A DNA stretch of 64,000 nt from Jeotgalicoccus aerolatus (GCF_014635205.1 NZ_BMCN01000001.1:310001-374000), one strand, 5' to 3'; shown: positions 8,543-17,597, numbered from the stretch's first letter. Numbers and translations are program-made. The notes: generated by a model from the letters alone, not told the origin.

Positions 8543-8554
8543 GAACATATGTTC
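8543..8554 (+). promoter_or_regulatory. LexA (Din) box of the Y-family polymerase gene
   Basis: GAACATATGTTC fits GAAC-N4-GTTC. It lies directly after a -10-like TAATAT (8537-8542) and 18 bases before the polymerase ATG, a position suited to LexA repression. Confidence 0.75.
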
Positions 8555-8572
8555 TATATAGGGGTGATATTC

Positions 8573-9835
8573 ATGTATGACTACAGTGTTTGTCCGCACT
8601 ACGATATTCTGTGCATTGATTTAAAGAGTTTCTTTGCCAGTGTGTCATGCAGGCTGAAGGGTCTGGATCCGAAGACAACCAAGCTCGCTGTGGTAGGGGA
8701 CACAAAGAGTATCGGTTCCGTCGTGCTGGCAGCAACGCCCGAGTTAAAAAAGCTCGGTATTAAAACAGGGTCGCGGCTGTTTGAGATTCCTGCGCGCAGC
8801 GATATTTACATTATCAATCCTTCCATGAAAATCTATTTGGATTACTCCATGCGTATTACGGAAATTGCACTCAAATACGTCGCACCTGAAGATTTCCATC
8901 AGTACTCCGTCGATGAGTTCTTTATGGATGTCACACACAGCTACAAACTGTTTGCCGCTTCACCAAGGGAGCTTGCCAAAAAGATAAAGGACGAAATCTA
9001 TGAAACGACCTTAATCGAATGTGCGGTCGGAATTGGTGACAATCTGCTGCTCAGCAAGGTTGCACTGGATCTTGAAGCCAAGCATATGCCGGACGGGATT
9101 ACCGAATGGCGCTATGCCCATGTCAGGGAGAAGATGTGGCATATTAAGCCTTTGAGCAAGTTTTGGGGCATTAACAAGAAGAGTGAGAAGAAACTCAACC
9201 AGCGGGGGATTTTTGATATCGGTGATTTAGCCAACTATCCGCACGAGCACTTGAAGCGGGACTTCGGCATTATCGGAGTCGACTGGCACCTGCATGCCAA
9301 CGGTATTGATTTCAGCAAAATCAGCGAAAAGCATAAAGTACATTCGCCTTCGATTGCAAAGAGCCAGATTCTCATGCGCGACTATAAATTCAGTGAAACG
9401 TATGTCGTGCTGTTTGAACATGTCGATGAGGTGACACACCGGCTGCGGCTCATGAAGCAGCTCGTGCGTACCGTCCAGTTTTCCGTCGGCACAAAAGACG
9501 GTCATATATACCGCAAGCAGTTTACGATTAAAGAAGGCACGAACAGCGAGGACATCATTATTAAACACGTCTGGCAGCATTTAAAACAAATCGCAGACCC
9601 GTATGCGCTGTACCGGACCATCAGTGTCACGTTAACGAACTTTATCCCCGACAGCCAGAAACAGGTTTCACTGTTCCAGGACGTCGATAAGATGCTGAAG
9701 GAAGAAGCATTGATGAAGACGATCGATGCGCTGAAAGTGAAATACGGACAGCTCAGTGTTATGCGGGCAATCAGCTGCACGGAAGCCTCTACACTGAAGC
9801 TCCGGGAAGGTTTAATCGCGGGACATAAAAGGTAG
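8573..9835 (+). CDS. Y-family translesion DNA polymerase (UvrX/ImpB/MucB type)
   Basis: A 420-residue error-prone polymerase. The N-terminus has the first metal-binding strand (ILCIDLKSFFASVSC), then YSVDEFFMDV with the catalytic DE pair, the helix-hairpin-helix thumb (FWGINKKSEKKLNQRGIFDI) and a little-finger domain at the C-terminus. These proteins copy past damaged DNA after SOS induction. The start is ATG 8573, since AGGGGTGAT lies at the right distance; an ATG at 8549 falls inside the operator. A LexA box at 8543-8554 supports damage-induced expression. The next gene (small membrane protein) starts 20 bases on and may be co-transcribed. Confidence 0.9.
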   Translation: MYDYSVCPHYDILCIDLKSFFASVSCRLKGLDPKTTKLAVVGDTKSIGSVVLAATPELKKLGIKTGSRLFEIPARSDIYIINPSMKIYLDYSMRITEIALKYVAPEDFHQYSVDEFFMDVTHSYKLFAASPRELAKKIKDEIYETTLIECAVGIGDNLLLSKVALDLEAKHMPDGITEWRYAHVREKMWHIKPLSKFWGINKKSEKKLNQRGIFDIGDLANYPHEHLKRDFGIIGVDWHLHANGIDFSKISEKHKVHSPSIAKSQILMRDYKFSETYVVLFEHVDEVTHRLRLMKQLVRTVQFSVGTKDGHIYRKQFTIKEGTNSEDIIIKHVWQHLKQIADPYALYRTISVTLTNFIPDSQKQVSLFQDVDKMLKEEALMKTIDALKVKYGQLSVMRAISCTEASTLKLREGLIAGHKR

Positions 9836-9854
9836 ATTACAGGTGAGGAGTGAT

Positions 9855-10112
9855 ATGATGCGGATATTAGTGCTCGGTTTATCAATACTGAACTTAATCT
9901 ATCTGATTACGACAATCGCCGCCAATGAAGCGGGCAATATTTACCTGTCGCCGATCGGTCTGCCGTATTATATTGCCATCGGTCTCGCGATTTTAAGTGT
10001 GGTCATCCTCTTAATTACGAAAACCGGCGAAGGCAGAGCGAAGAAATTGAGTTTGTCTGCAATACTGGTTAACGTCGTAGGAATCTTTTTAGTGAGTATA
10101 TTGTTTATGTAG
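9855..10112 (+). CDS. Small integral membrane protein
   Basis: An 85-residue protein with three hydrophobic segments (about 2-20, 29-52, 63-84) and a basic loop (TKTGEGRAKKLS); function unknown. ATG 9855 (or 9858) follows GGTGAGGAG. It sits 20 bases behind the polymerase gene and may share its SOS control. The same C-terminal sequence (VNVVGIFLVSILFM) recurs as broken copies at 11650-11748 and 14646-14834, so the gene was duplicated on both sides of the ATPase-HNH cassette. After its TAG stop the frame stays open for 71 more codons, to 10328. Confidence 0.65.
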   Translation: MMRILVLGLSILNLIYLITTIAANEAGNIYLSPIGLPYYIAIGLAILSVVILLITKTGEGRAKKLSLSAILVNVVGIFLVSILFM

Positions 10113-10328
10113 GTAGGGGAAGCGTCCGGTGCACATCAGAAAGTCAGGAGTTTTTTATTTAGTGTCCATGTATTATTAGAAAATCGATTATATGCTATCA
10201 AAAACTATAATGAAATGTCAGCAGAGAAATGGGAAGAGTATAGAGAACACCCTATTTATAAATTATTTGAAAAAGTTGTTTATCTTAAGAAAATAGTGAA
10301 TGTCAAAGTCAATTTAATTTGTGAATGA
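10113..10328 (+). other. Open stretch without start, probable gene remnant
   Basis: In frame with, and directly after, the membrane-protein stop, 71 codons stay open (SVHVLLENRLYAIKNYNEMS, then AEKWEEYREHPIYKLF). The composition looks protein-like, but there is no start codon with a ribosome binding site and I recognise no family. Probably the end of a lost gene. Confidence 0.3.
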
Positions 10329-10388
10329 ACTCTTTAAGCGTGCTTCATCCGGTATGACTTATCTATGATTCTATAACACTTAACATGG

Positions 10389-11345
10389 TGGGGTTGGGAC
10401 AAAAGCCCTGAAAAATAAGAGAAATGGGTTGGAAATCTTAATTTTAAGATTTCCAACTCGTTTTTTGTTGATTTGAGTATAGAAAGTACAGATTGCGCCA
10501 CGAGTTTTCTAAGGTTTACTGCCATTAAGGTAATGCCAAACTCGTTACGAACCTGATTATTCCCACGAACAGACATCCCAGTGAACCCCAAATTCGCCTT
10601 CAAATTCCTAAAAGTCGTTTCGACATCGATTTTACGTTACGCATAGCGTTGTCGACCTTCTGGGCTTTAAAATACTCCAAGTTCATATTTTTTTGAATCT
10701 GTGTCGGTTGGTCTGGTGAAGATGTTTTACACAACGCCATCAACAGACAATCCTGACAATCTTCATATATTTTAAACACACGCTGGTATCTTGTCGACGT
10801 GAGTCGTTTTTTTAAAAAAAAGGTAACCGCCGGTTGTTTGGGTAAACGTAATAATCATCAATGCCATTATATTCCTAATGATTCGGATGCATCTCATCAC
10901 CTTCATATTTCTTTTTTTGTTCCTTGTGGTAAGTGTTGTAAGGAATCAATGCCTGACGCTCATATTTGTCAGCGATACATTCATAGTTGGACTCACTTTT
11001 GTAACCGGCATCGGGGACAATGTATTCCGGTAAGTGCTGAAATATGTGCTGCATTGTATGCAAAAACAGATTGAGGATGCAGGTATCGGTCGTGTTCCAA
11101 TAAATATCGTAATCCAACACAAACTGATTATTCGTCGCAATTTGTAAGTTATATCTGGGTTTTAGTTGGCAGTTCTGCATATAATCATCTTTTATGCGCA
11201 TGAATGTTGCGTCGGTGTCGGTTTTGGAATAGCTGTTGCGGTCTCTCATCAGTACCAGCTGGGTTTGATACCATCATTCATAAATTTCCTGACTCCTTCG
11301 CGTACGTCTTTTCTCATAGATATCCTCCTTCAATGTCATAAGAAA
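10389..11345 (-). mobile_element. IS1182-family insertion sequence, truncated and frameshifted
   Basis: The minus strand encodes pieces of an IS1182-type DDE transposase in several frames: DATFMRIKDDYMQ and LKPRYNLQIATNNQFVLDYD (catalytic core region, 11100-11249), PEYIVPDAGYKSESNYE, FKAQKVDNAMRN, and the C-terminal KANLGFTGMSVRGNNQVRNE (10540-10603). The left end near 10389 (TTGGGACAAAAGCC) resembles the terminal repeat of staphylococcal IS1182/IS1272 elements. The N-terminal half of the transposase is missing. Instead, a short frame with ribosome binding site (MRKDVREGVRKFMNDGIKP, stop near 11251) abuts it; this resembles the start of an IS21-type IstA, at low confidence. Not mobile by itself. 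Confidence 0.75.
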
Positions 11346-11419
11346 AGCATACAAAAAATGTAGGCAAACCAAGAATTCTAAATTGCCGATTTCCTAAAGG
11401 CAAAGATTTTACTCGCAAA

Positions 11420-11515
11420 TATTCAATATCATTCTGCTCAGCTTCATATTGAATAACAATTGGCGAAGATTATCTCCGATTAAAGTAACAGCGGTGGTTT
11501 CAAGAGTGCGATGGT
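11420..11515 (-). pseudogene. Fragment of a heavy-metal P-type ATPase gene
   Basis: The minus strand reads TLETTAVTLIGDNLRQLLFN then MKLSRMILNI, clearly homologous to the segment [20 protein letters not shown] of the intact CadA at 20367-22514. Only about 34 codons remain. It is evidence for a second, lost metal ATPase gene or a recombination scar. Confidence 0.6.
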
Positions 11516-11649
11516 TGGTATGTTCATGTACCTCCCAACGCATTACAAACCGTAAAAGGAGGTAATACCTGCTTGTTTCCGATTAGTTAACCATATTATA
11601 TTGCCGTTGAACTTGCAATGTTAAACGTAATTATACTCTAAATAACACA

Positions 11650-11748
11650 AGCTGGAGAAGCAATAAAGAAGAAACTCAGCTGTTGTCAATACTGGATAAT
11701 GTGGTAGGGGTATTTTTAGTGAGTACATTGTTTATGCAGTATAGATGA
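11650..11748 (+). pseudogene. C-terminal fragment of the small membrane protein (copy 2)
   Basis: Codons for LLSILDNVVGVFLVSTLFM match the last 20 residues of the protein at 9855-10112, and the trailing DNA (GAAGCGCCCGATGA) also matches the DNA after that gene. No start codon or N-terminal part. Confidence 0.6.
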
Positions 11749-11964
11749 AGCGCCCGATGAATAGGCTGATCACTGTTTTTATACATATTCAAATGATTAA
11801 TTGAGAAAGTGTAATTAGAGCTTGTTTTAAATATGCCTCGAGTATACTCTTAGAGTATAAAATTATTGTAAATTTTTAAAATGTTATTAATTAGTTATAA
11901 AAAAAGATTTATTATGTACTGTATAATTAAAGTATTTACTATTTTAGATAAAGGGGTTTTTGAA

Positions 11965-13563
11965 GTGAAGTTTTTTCAAAAGAAGGTAAATCAAATACCT
12001 ACTACTAACTCTCCAAGTGGTATTTATTTGGTTAGAGATAATTGGAATGATTATTGGAAGTATCAAACTATGTTTGATTTTTATTACGTAGAAAAAGATG
12101 AAGTTTTTAAACATATAGGAAAAATTAAAATAGGTAGGAAAGGGTTATCAATAGCAAATATAGAAGAGGGACAGTCTGGACACAAAATGTTAGAACTTCC
12201 AGACACATTTGAACAACTCTCGGATGAATATTTTTCCTTGGGGCAAGATGTTTCATATTATGAAAATCTTAAAAAAGTTATAAATAATTTTGAAGTTTTG
12301 AAAGAATTATTGAAGAAAATTAAAGATATGGCGTTAGACTTTGACATTTATGAGCAAAATCAACATGAAGATTCCATGAGAAATTCAATAACTAGAGATT
12401 TTTCTACGCTGACTATCAGAGGTCAGTTTAATAGGGTTATAACTGGTCAAGCAAAATTAACTAAATACAAATTTGGATACAATATTGAAAATGCAGATGA
12501 AACTCTTGACTTTAGAGTAACCCCTAATACATTTCCCCCATCAAATGTCCAAGTTTTAATAGGCAGGAATGGAGTAGGAAAAAGTTATTTACTACAATCT
12601 ATGATTAAAAGTATTGTGAGAAATGAAAATGATAAAAGTTATTTTGTTAGCGAAGATGAACAATCTATCGATAATATGTTTGCCAGTTTGATTGGAGTTT
12701 CTTTTGGCTCATTTGATGATCAATTACCTTCCAGTGATAAATTAAGTAATAATATAAACTATCATTATGTAGGTTTGCAAGATACTTCAGATAAGGCATC
12801 GGAAAGTGAAGATGATGCTAAAAAAAATACATCGAATAATTCAGTGGAAAAAGTAGAGGATAGACTAAATGCATTGGCGACATATTTCTATGAAAGTTTA
12901 GAAAATATAAGTGCAAATACTGATAAGGTAGAACAATGGTATAGAGCTCTCTCTACTTTAGAGCGTGATTCGGTGTTTAGAGAGTTAGAAATAAAAGAAT
13001 TATTAAGAAAAACGGATAATAGAAATTATCCAATACAGAAAGAATATATAATACAATTTTACAAGAAGAATTTAAGTGCAGGTCATAAGATTGTCTTGCT
13101 AATTATTACTAAATTAACTGAATTAGTAGAAGAAAAATCTTTGGTTTTAATTGATGAACCAGAAAATCATTTACATCCACCACTTTTATCTCTTTTAATA
13201 AGAGCTATATCTGATTTACTTACATATAGAAATGGAGTAGCAATAATAGTAACGCATTCTCCGATAATAGTACAAGAAGTTCCTAAGGATTGTACATGGA
13301 TTTTAACTAGAAATGGGAAATACCTTAGTTTCGATAGACCAATAATAGAGACATTTGGCGAGAATACAGGAATATTGAACCGAGAAATATTCAGGATGGA
13401 GCTTACAGATTCGTCTTACTATGATTTAGTTAAAAAAATGGTTTTAAAGAAAGACAGTGTTGAAGAAGTGTTTGAAGAATTTGATAATCAATTAGGTTCT
13501 GAAGCGAGAGCAATGGTCAGAACTCTAATGTATCAAAAGAAAAAAAGCGAGGATAAGACATGA
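11965..13563 (+). CDS. ABC/RecF-type ATPase of a putative Septu-like defence system
   Basis: A 532-residue ATPase from the GTG at 11965, chosen because AAAGGGG precedes it by eight bases; an ATG at 11881 has no ribosome binding site. Motifs: Walker A IGRNGVGKS (about residues 199-207), an ABC-signature-like LSAGHK (about 370), Walker B LVLIDEPENH (about 393-402) and a switch His in VTHSP. Such single-domain AAA/ABC ATPases paired with an HNH protein are the hallmark of PtuA-PtuB (Septu) anti-phage systems. The next gene overlaps the stop by four bases (ATGA), so the two are translationally coupled. Strong AT-richness and a flanking graveyard suggest horizontal origin. The N-terminal 170 residues are not familiar, so this could be a distinct subtype. 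Confidence 0.75.
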   Translation: MKFFQKKVNQIPTTNSPSGIYLVRDNWNDYWKYQTMFDFYYVEKDEVFKHIGKIKIGRKGLSIANIEEGQSGHKMLELPDTFEQLSDEYFSLGQDVSYYENLKKVINNFEVLKELLKKIKDMALDFDIYEQNQHEDSMRNSITRDFSTLTIRGQFNRVITGQAKLTKYKFGYNIENADETLDFRVTPNTFPPSNVQVLIGRNGVGKSYLLQSMIKSIVRNENDKSYFVSEDEQSIDNMFASLIGVSFGSFDDQLPSSDKLSNNINYHYVGLQDTSDKASESEDDAKKNTSNNSVEKVEDRLNALATYFYESLENISANTDKVEQWYRALSTLERDSVFRELEIKELLRKTDNRNYPIQKEYIIQFYKKNLSAGHKIVLLIITKLTELVEEKSLVLIDEPENHLHPPLLSLLIRAISDLLTYRNGVAIIVTHSPIIVQEVPKDCTWILTRNGKYLSFDRPIIETFGENTGILNREIFRMELTDSSYYDLVKKMVLKKDSVEEVFEEFDNQLGSEARAMVRTLMYQKKKSEDKT

Positions 13564-14441
13564 GTAATACAAGGTTAAATATACCTGAAATAAATTTTGA
13601 TGAAATGTTTAAAAGTTGTACGGAAAATGTTAAAACTACTGAAGAGAGGAACAGAATTCGTCTTGAGGGTTACTTAGATATCTTACAAAGAAACAATAAA
13701 ACGTATGTTAGTAACATGCAAGAGACAAAGAGATTTAGTGAATGTTTCCCTTATAAAAAAGATTCTATGGAATACTCTACTTTTAAAAAAGATATGAATT
13801 GGCTTTATGAAAAAAAGTTTTCAAATAAACTTCATAATGAAAGGAAATACTATGATTTGATCAATAAAAACGTAAAAAATAAAAGATGTCCATATTGTCT
13901 TCACTCGGATATAGATGAAATAGATCATTACTTACCTAAAAGTAAATATCCATCACTTGCTTTGACAACTGAAAATTTAGTTCCTGCATGTCATAAGTGT
14001 AATAATAAAAAATTAGAGAAAATAAGATTATTTCCCCATCCTTATTTTGATAATGTAGATATGTATACCTTTATTCAATGTAAGATAAATTTTACAAACA
14101 CTACATGTGATTTGATTTTAGATTATGAAATAGATGAATCTGCGGTACCTTCTACATTATATATTAAAATTAAGAACTTTGTAGATATCACTGAGAGGTT
14201 ACATGACTATAGTGTTCATGCAGCAAGTGAATTTAATATTAAAAAAAGAAGTTTAATTAGAAATTTAAAATCTGGTAAAGAGTCCCTTATAGATGAAATT
14301 CAAGATGCATTAATTGGACATGAATTAGAATTAGGAAAAAATTGTTGGCAAGCTGCTTTTTATAGAAGTTTATTGAAAAATATAGATAAACTAATCAAGT
14401 ATTTAGAAGTTATACAAATGGAAGAAAATATACTTAAATAA
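13560..14441 (+). CDS. HNH endonuclease, partner of the ATPase
   Basis: A 293-residue protein with a complete HNH core: CPYC (Cys110, Cys113), EIDHYLPKS (Asp122-His123), ENLVPACHKCNNKK (Asn139, Cys144, Cys147). The two CxxC pairs form the structural zinc site, and the DH and N residues are the catalytic set. The flanking helical regions are unfamiliar. It starts inside the stop of the ATPase gene (ATGA overlap). By analogy with PtuB, the ATPase would control DNA cleavage by this nuclease on phage infection; that is inference. A hairpin follows 27 bases after the stop. Confidence 0.8.
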   Translation: MSNTRLNIPEINFDEMFKSCTENVKTTEERNRIRLEGYLDILQRNNKTYVSNMQETKRFSECFPYKKDSMEYSTFKKDMNWLYEKKFSNKLHNERKYYDLINKNVKNKRCPYCLHSDIDEIDHYLPKSKYPSLALTTENLVPACHKCNNKKLEKIRLFPHPYFDNVDMYTFIQCKINFTNTTCDLILDYEIDESAVPSTLYIKIKNFVDITERLHDYSVHAASEFNIKKRSLIRNLKSGKESLIDEIQDALIGHELELGKNCWQAAFYRSLLKNIDKLIKYLEVIQMEENILK

Positions 14442-14467
14442 TGAAAAATATTATATAAATACTGATG

Positions 14468-14503
14468 TCGCAGCTATTTTATATAGGCTGCGTCATTTAT
14501 TTA
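14468..14503 (+). terminator. Terminator after the ATPase-HNH operon
   Basis: Stem CGCAGC...GCTGCG extended by TAT/ATA, followed by TCATTTATTTAT. The T-run is weak. Confidence 0.5.
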
Positions 14504-14645
14504 TCTTGAATTGATAGAGCTAAGTATATAAAAAGCTGAATTAGAGATTTTATTATCTTGAAAAAAATAAATCCAAAATTATTAGAAAGCAATTATAGTG
14601 ATATTTAAGTAATTTTAAAATCAAAGCTAATATTTAAAGCAATAT

Positions 14646-14834
14646 TTGCTGTTTTCCAATGTGGCGATTCACTTAGATACGCTAACCGAAGAAATTCAAG
14701 ACAAGAAATTCAAATTGTCGACAATACTGATTAACATAGTAGGAATCTTTTCAGTCAACATGTTATTTATGTACATTATTCAAATTGAAAAATGTAAAAG
14801 TTATTCAGCAGTTCTTCCAACCAAGGCTGTATAG
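14646..14834 (+). pseudogene. C-terminal fragment of the small membrane protein (copy 3)
   Basis: LSTILINIVGIFSVNMLFM matches the end of the protein at 9855-10112, preceded by only about 20 unrelated codons; the hydrophobic N-terminal half is gone. With copy 2 it brackets the ATPase-HNH cassette. Confidence 0.55.
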
Positions 14835-15100
14835 GTTCTCGATTTCTAAAAGATACAAAGTTCATGTATGTTTTATCTTCACAAAAGGTAACGTTTTTCA
14901 TCTGAAAAATTGACCATCAATATGTTCTCGTTAGTAGTTTTATTAATAAATACGTTCCCATGCATATATTCAAATAACGATGCGGTTTTAAATCCATGCT
15001 AGTCAGGTTATTTTCGATTTTCTTAAAGAGGTATTTAATTAATATTTTTTCTGAATGTCTTAGAGGTAACTATAAAATCTTCATCGTTCAGCTAACACTT
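14835..15100 (-). other. Decayed coding remnant, unknown
   Basis: The minus strand shows protein-like stretches in changing frames: LFEYMHGNVFINKTTNENIL, then MVNFSDEK, and MKNVTFCEDKTYMNFVSF. No intact frame or ribosome binding site. Family not recognised. The rest, to 15300, holds nothing recognisable. Confidence 0.3.
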
Positions 15101-15269
15101 ATCGTGGCCTTCCAATGTTAATAGATAAAAGTTCACTTTTTTATTTCGTTTATCAGTTATTATGTAATTTAATTAGAAGGATAGATGTAATCAGAAGTTT
15201 TTAAAAATAATGAGTATTATATTTATCGCCAGATAGTCCAATCAATAAAAAGTCATTTCAAAAACTCAT

Positions 15270-15299
15270 TTAGTCTTTCTCACTGCTTTTGAGACTAAT
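15270..15299 (-). terminator. Terminator of the first TVP38 gene
   Basis: On the minus strand the stem TTAGTCT...AGACTAA lies ten bases after the stop. The T-run is offset. Confidence 0.4.
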
Positions 15300-15309
15300 T
15301 TTTAGACGG

Positions 15310-15990
15310 TTATTTACTCTCTTTACGTTTATTTTGCCAGTAACGGTAAGAAATCCAAATGGCTGCGAGCGTCGTCATCCAGGCTGTAACCAGGATAATG
15401 CCGTTAAAGAGAGACTGATGGGCTGCGAAGGCGCCAAGGGATACAAGTGAAACCTGCCCCGGGATGGAAGCAACCAAGGTTGCTGACAAAAAGACGTACT
15501 GGCTGATACCTAGAGCCCCTGCACCGTAATTGACTGGCCAATAGGGCAATCCTGGAATCAGTCGTGCTGTACACATGGCTAAGAAACCTGCATTATTCAA
15601 ATATTTTTCAACCGTCGGTCCATGTCTGCCAAGGAGTTTGAATGTCAGGTTTTTACCTGTGAGTCTCGCTAACCAGTAGCCAATCCAAGAACCGAGCAAT
15701 ATGCCGGTAAAAGAAAATAAGCTGCCGGCAAGGACACCGTATAGAGAACCTGCGACTAAGGCCGGAATAGTGACAGGGATCGGGGTAATAGCAATCAGGG
15801 CTGTAATGCCGATAAAAATCAGCCAGCCAGCCCAGCCGTATCCTTGAATCATCTCTTTTAAAACTGCAGGTTTTGGAATATGTACATTAAAACTTAACCA
15901 TATCAATATGCCTATGAATACTACTAAAGTTAATAGGGAAATGATTGAACGGAGAGAAAAATCATCGGTATAATCTTTTTCTGAATTCAT
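15310..15990 (-). CDS. TVP38/TMEM64-family membrane protein (copy 1)
   Basis: A 226-residue polytopic membrane protein of the DedA-like SNARE-associated superfamily. Hydrophobic segments are visible at about 16-34, 50-68, 72-105, 135-160 and 190-215. The diagnostic loop LLGRHGPTVEKYL and the TARLIPGLPYWPVNYGAGAL motif are present. Family members act as lipid scramblases or handle polyprenyl phosphate; the exact role here is unknown. The start is the ATG at 15988-15990 behind GAGGAAACAT. It is divergent from a DUF488 gene. The pair recurs at 23771-24915 with about 80% identity between the TVP38 proteins by eye. Confidence 0.85.
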   Translation of the reverse strand: MNSEKDYTDDFSLRSIISLLTLVVFIGILIWLSFNVHIPKPAVLKEMIQGYGWAGWLIFIGITALIAITPIPVTIPALVAGSLYGVLAGSLFSFTGILLGSWIGYWLARLTGKNLTFKLLGRHGPTVEKYLNNAGFLAMCTARLIPGLPYWPVNYGAGALGISQYVFLSATLVASIPGQVSLVSLGAFAAHQSLFNGIILVTAWMTTLAAIWISYRYWQNKRKESK

Positions 15991-16107
15991 TATGTTTCCT
16001 CTTTCTCCGAATTTTTATCGGATGATATATCTCTTTACTTTAACTAAGGTCTTAAGAAAAGGAAATAGATATTTAAAAATTTTAAAACTATAGGAGGCAG
16101 CTGTTCT

Positions 16108-16677
16108 ATGCGTATTTATACTGTCGGTCATTTTGATTATTCACTCGATAAATTTCAGGAAATGCTGCAAACAGCAGATGTGACATTCGTGATGGATGTG
16201 CGGGCATTTCCTGACAGTAAAAGCCATCCGCAATATAATCAAGAATCATTTCAGGTGTGGCTAGAAGACAATGATATAAAATATTTTCATAATAAGCTGC
16301 TCGGCGGACGACGAAAACGGTCAGGCACTGTAGGGGAGAATTTAAATGAAGGCTGGAAAAATCAATCATTTCATAACTACGCAGATTACACGCTGACAGA
16401 CGACTTTAAACAAGGCATTAAGTTGCTGATGGAAGATGCGAAAGAAAATACAGTCGCTATTTTATGTGCTGAACGCCATCCTTCCAGATGCCACCGTTTA
16501 ATCGTTAGTAACTGGTTAACTGCCCATGATGTGGATGTCGGTCATATAATAGTGAATAATAAAGGTGAAATAGAAATAGTCCCGCATCAGCTGGGACAAT
16601 GGGGTGCCATGCCGATCATAGAAGAGGATGGGGAGGTCGTTTATCCTAAGAAAACAACGAATAATGTTAATCTATAA
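16108..16677 (+). CDS. DUF488-family protein (intact copy)
   Basis: A 189-residue cytosolic protein. MRIYTVGHFDYSLDKFQEML followed by VMDVRAFPDSKSHPQYN is the typical DUF488 N-terminus, and CAERHPSRCHR (about residues 132-142) is the conserved Cys-Glu...Cys-His motif. The ATG follows AGGAGGCAGCTGTTCT. Biochemical function is unknown for the family; the Cys-rich motif suggests a redox or rhodanese-like role, which is inference. Divergent from TVP38 copy 1. A decayed copy lies at 24616-24915. Confidence 0.85.
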   Translation: MRIYTVGHFDYSLDKFQEMLQTADVTFVMDVRAFPDSKSHPQYNQESFQVWLEDNDIKYFHNKLLGGRRKRSGTVGENLNEGWKNQSFHNYADYTLTDDFKQGIKLLMEDAKENTVAILCAERHPSRCHRLIVSNWLTAHDVDVGHIIVNNKGEIEIVPHQLGQWGAMPIIEEDGEVVYPKKTTNNVNL

Positions 16678-16817
16678 TACGTTAAAGGTATTCAACCCAT
16701 TAGAAAAGTCATTTCTTTAATTTAATCTCTTCATCTTAATTGAGCGAAAATATAGTAAATACAACATGAAAAGTATATAATATTATATATAAACAAACTA
16801 ATTGGAGGCTATATATC

Positions 16818-17597
16818 ATGACATTAGACAGAGTTGCAGTAATTACAGGTTCGGCTCAAGGTTTAGGTAAAGGTATTGCAGAAAAATTAGGCGAAAACGG
16901 CTTTAAAGTTGTATTAAGTGATATTAATGAAGAAGTGCTTAATGAGACTTTAGAAGAACTTAAAGGTAAAAACTACGAAGTGACAGCAAAAGTTGCAGAT
17001 GTTTCAAAACTGGACGATCACACTGCGCTGGTTAAACATGCAGTAGATACGTTTGGTAAATTAGATGTTTATATAAATAACGCTGGTGTTGAAGGCGCAG
17101 TTGAGCAGATAGAGAATATTACTGAAAAAGATATTGATTTTGTTTTAGATGTTAACGTTAAAGGTGTCCTATTTGGAATTCAGGCAGCAGCCAAGCAGCT
17201 CAAAGAGCAGGGCCACGGCGGAACGATTATCAATGCATCAAGTATTGCCGGGCATGAAGGTTTCGACTTCCTGTCAACTTACAGTGCATCTAAATTCGCA
17301 GTGCGCGGCTTAACTCAAGTTGCGTCGAAAGAATTTGCCAAAGACGATATTACCGTTAATGCATATTGTCCTGGTATTGCGGCAACAGGAATGTGGGAAC
17401 GTTTAGATGAGAAGTTTATGGATGTTATTGGTACTAAGAAAGGCGAAGCATTAGAACAATACGCTTCTTCTATTTCTTTAGGACGCACCCAGGAACCAAA
17501 AGACGTGGCGAACTTAGTAGCATTCCTTGCTTCTGAAGATGCAGGATATATTACTGGTCAGGCTATCTTAACTGATGGCGGTATTGTCTATAGATAA
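16818..17597 (+). CDS. SDR, acetoin/butanediol dehydrogenase type
   Basis: A 259-residue classical short-chain dehydrogenase: [11 protein letters not shown] (NAD loop, residues 10-20), [12 protein letters not shown] with the active-site Ser, YSASK (Tyr/Lys), and a C-terminal [13 protein letters not shown]. The overall pattern ([19 protein letters not shown]) is that of meso-2,3-butanediol dehydrogenase/acetoin reductase, which interconverts diacetyl, acetoin and butanediol with NADH. The ATG follows TTGGAGGCTATATATC, and a TATAAT lies near 16785. Monocistronic, with a strong terminator. The substrate assignment is likely but not certain. Confidence 0.8.
   Translation: MTLDRVAVITGSAQGLGKGIAEKLGENGFKVVLSDINEEVLNETLEELKGKNYEVTAKVADVSKLDDHTALVKHAVDTFGKLDVYINNAGVEGAVEQIENITEKDIDFVLDVNVKGVLFGIQAAAKQLKEQGHGGTIINASSIAGHEGFDFLSTYSASKFAVRGLTQVASKEFAKDDITVNAYCPGIAATGMWERLDEKFMDVIGTKKGEALEQYASSISLGRTQEPKDVANLVAFLASEDAGYITGQAILTDGGIVYR

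Noticed and set aside
10799-11363. Plus-strand frames in the IS remnant
   Set aside because: They are antisense to recognisable IS1182 transposase pieces on the minus strand.
14646-14834. Independent small membrane-protein gene
   Set aside because: Only the C-terminal 20-30 residues match the intact protein at 9855; the frame has no proper start, so I treat it as a fragment.
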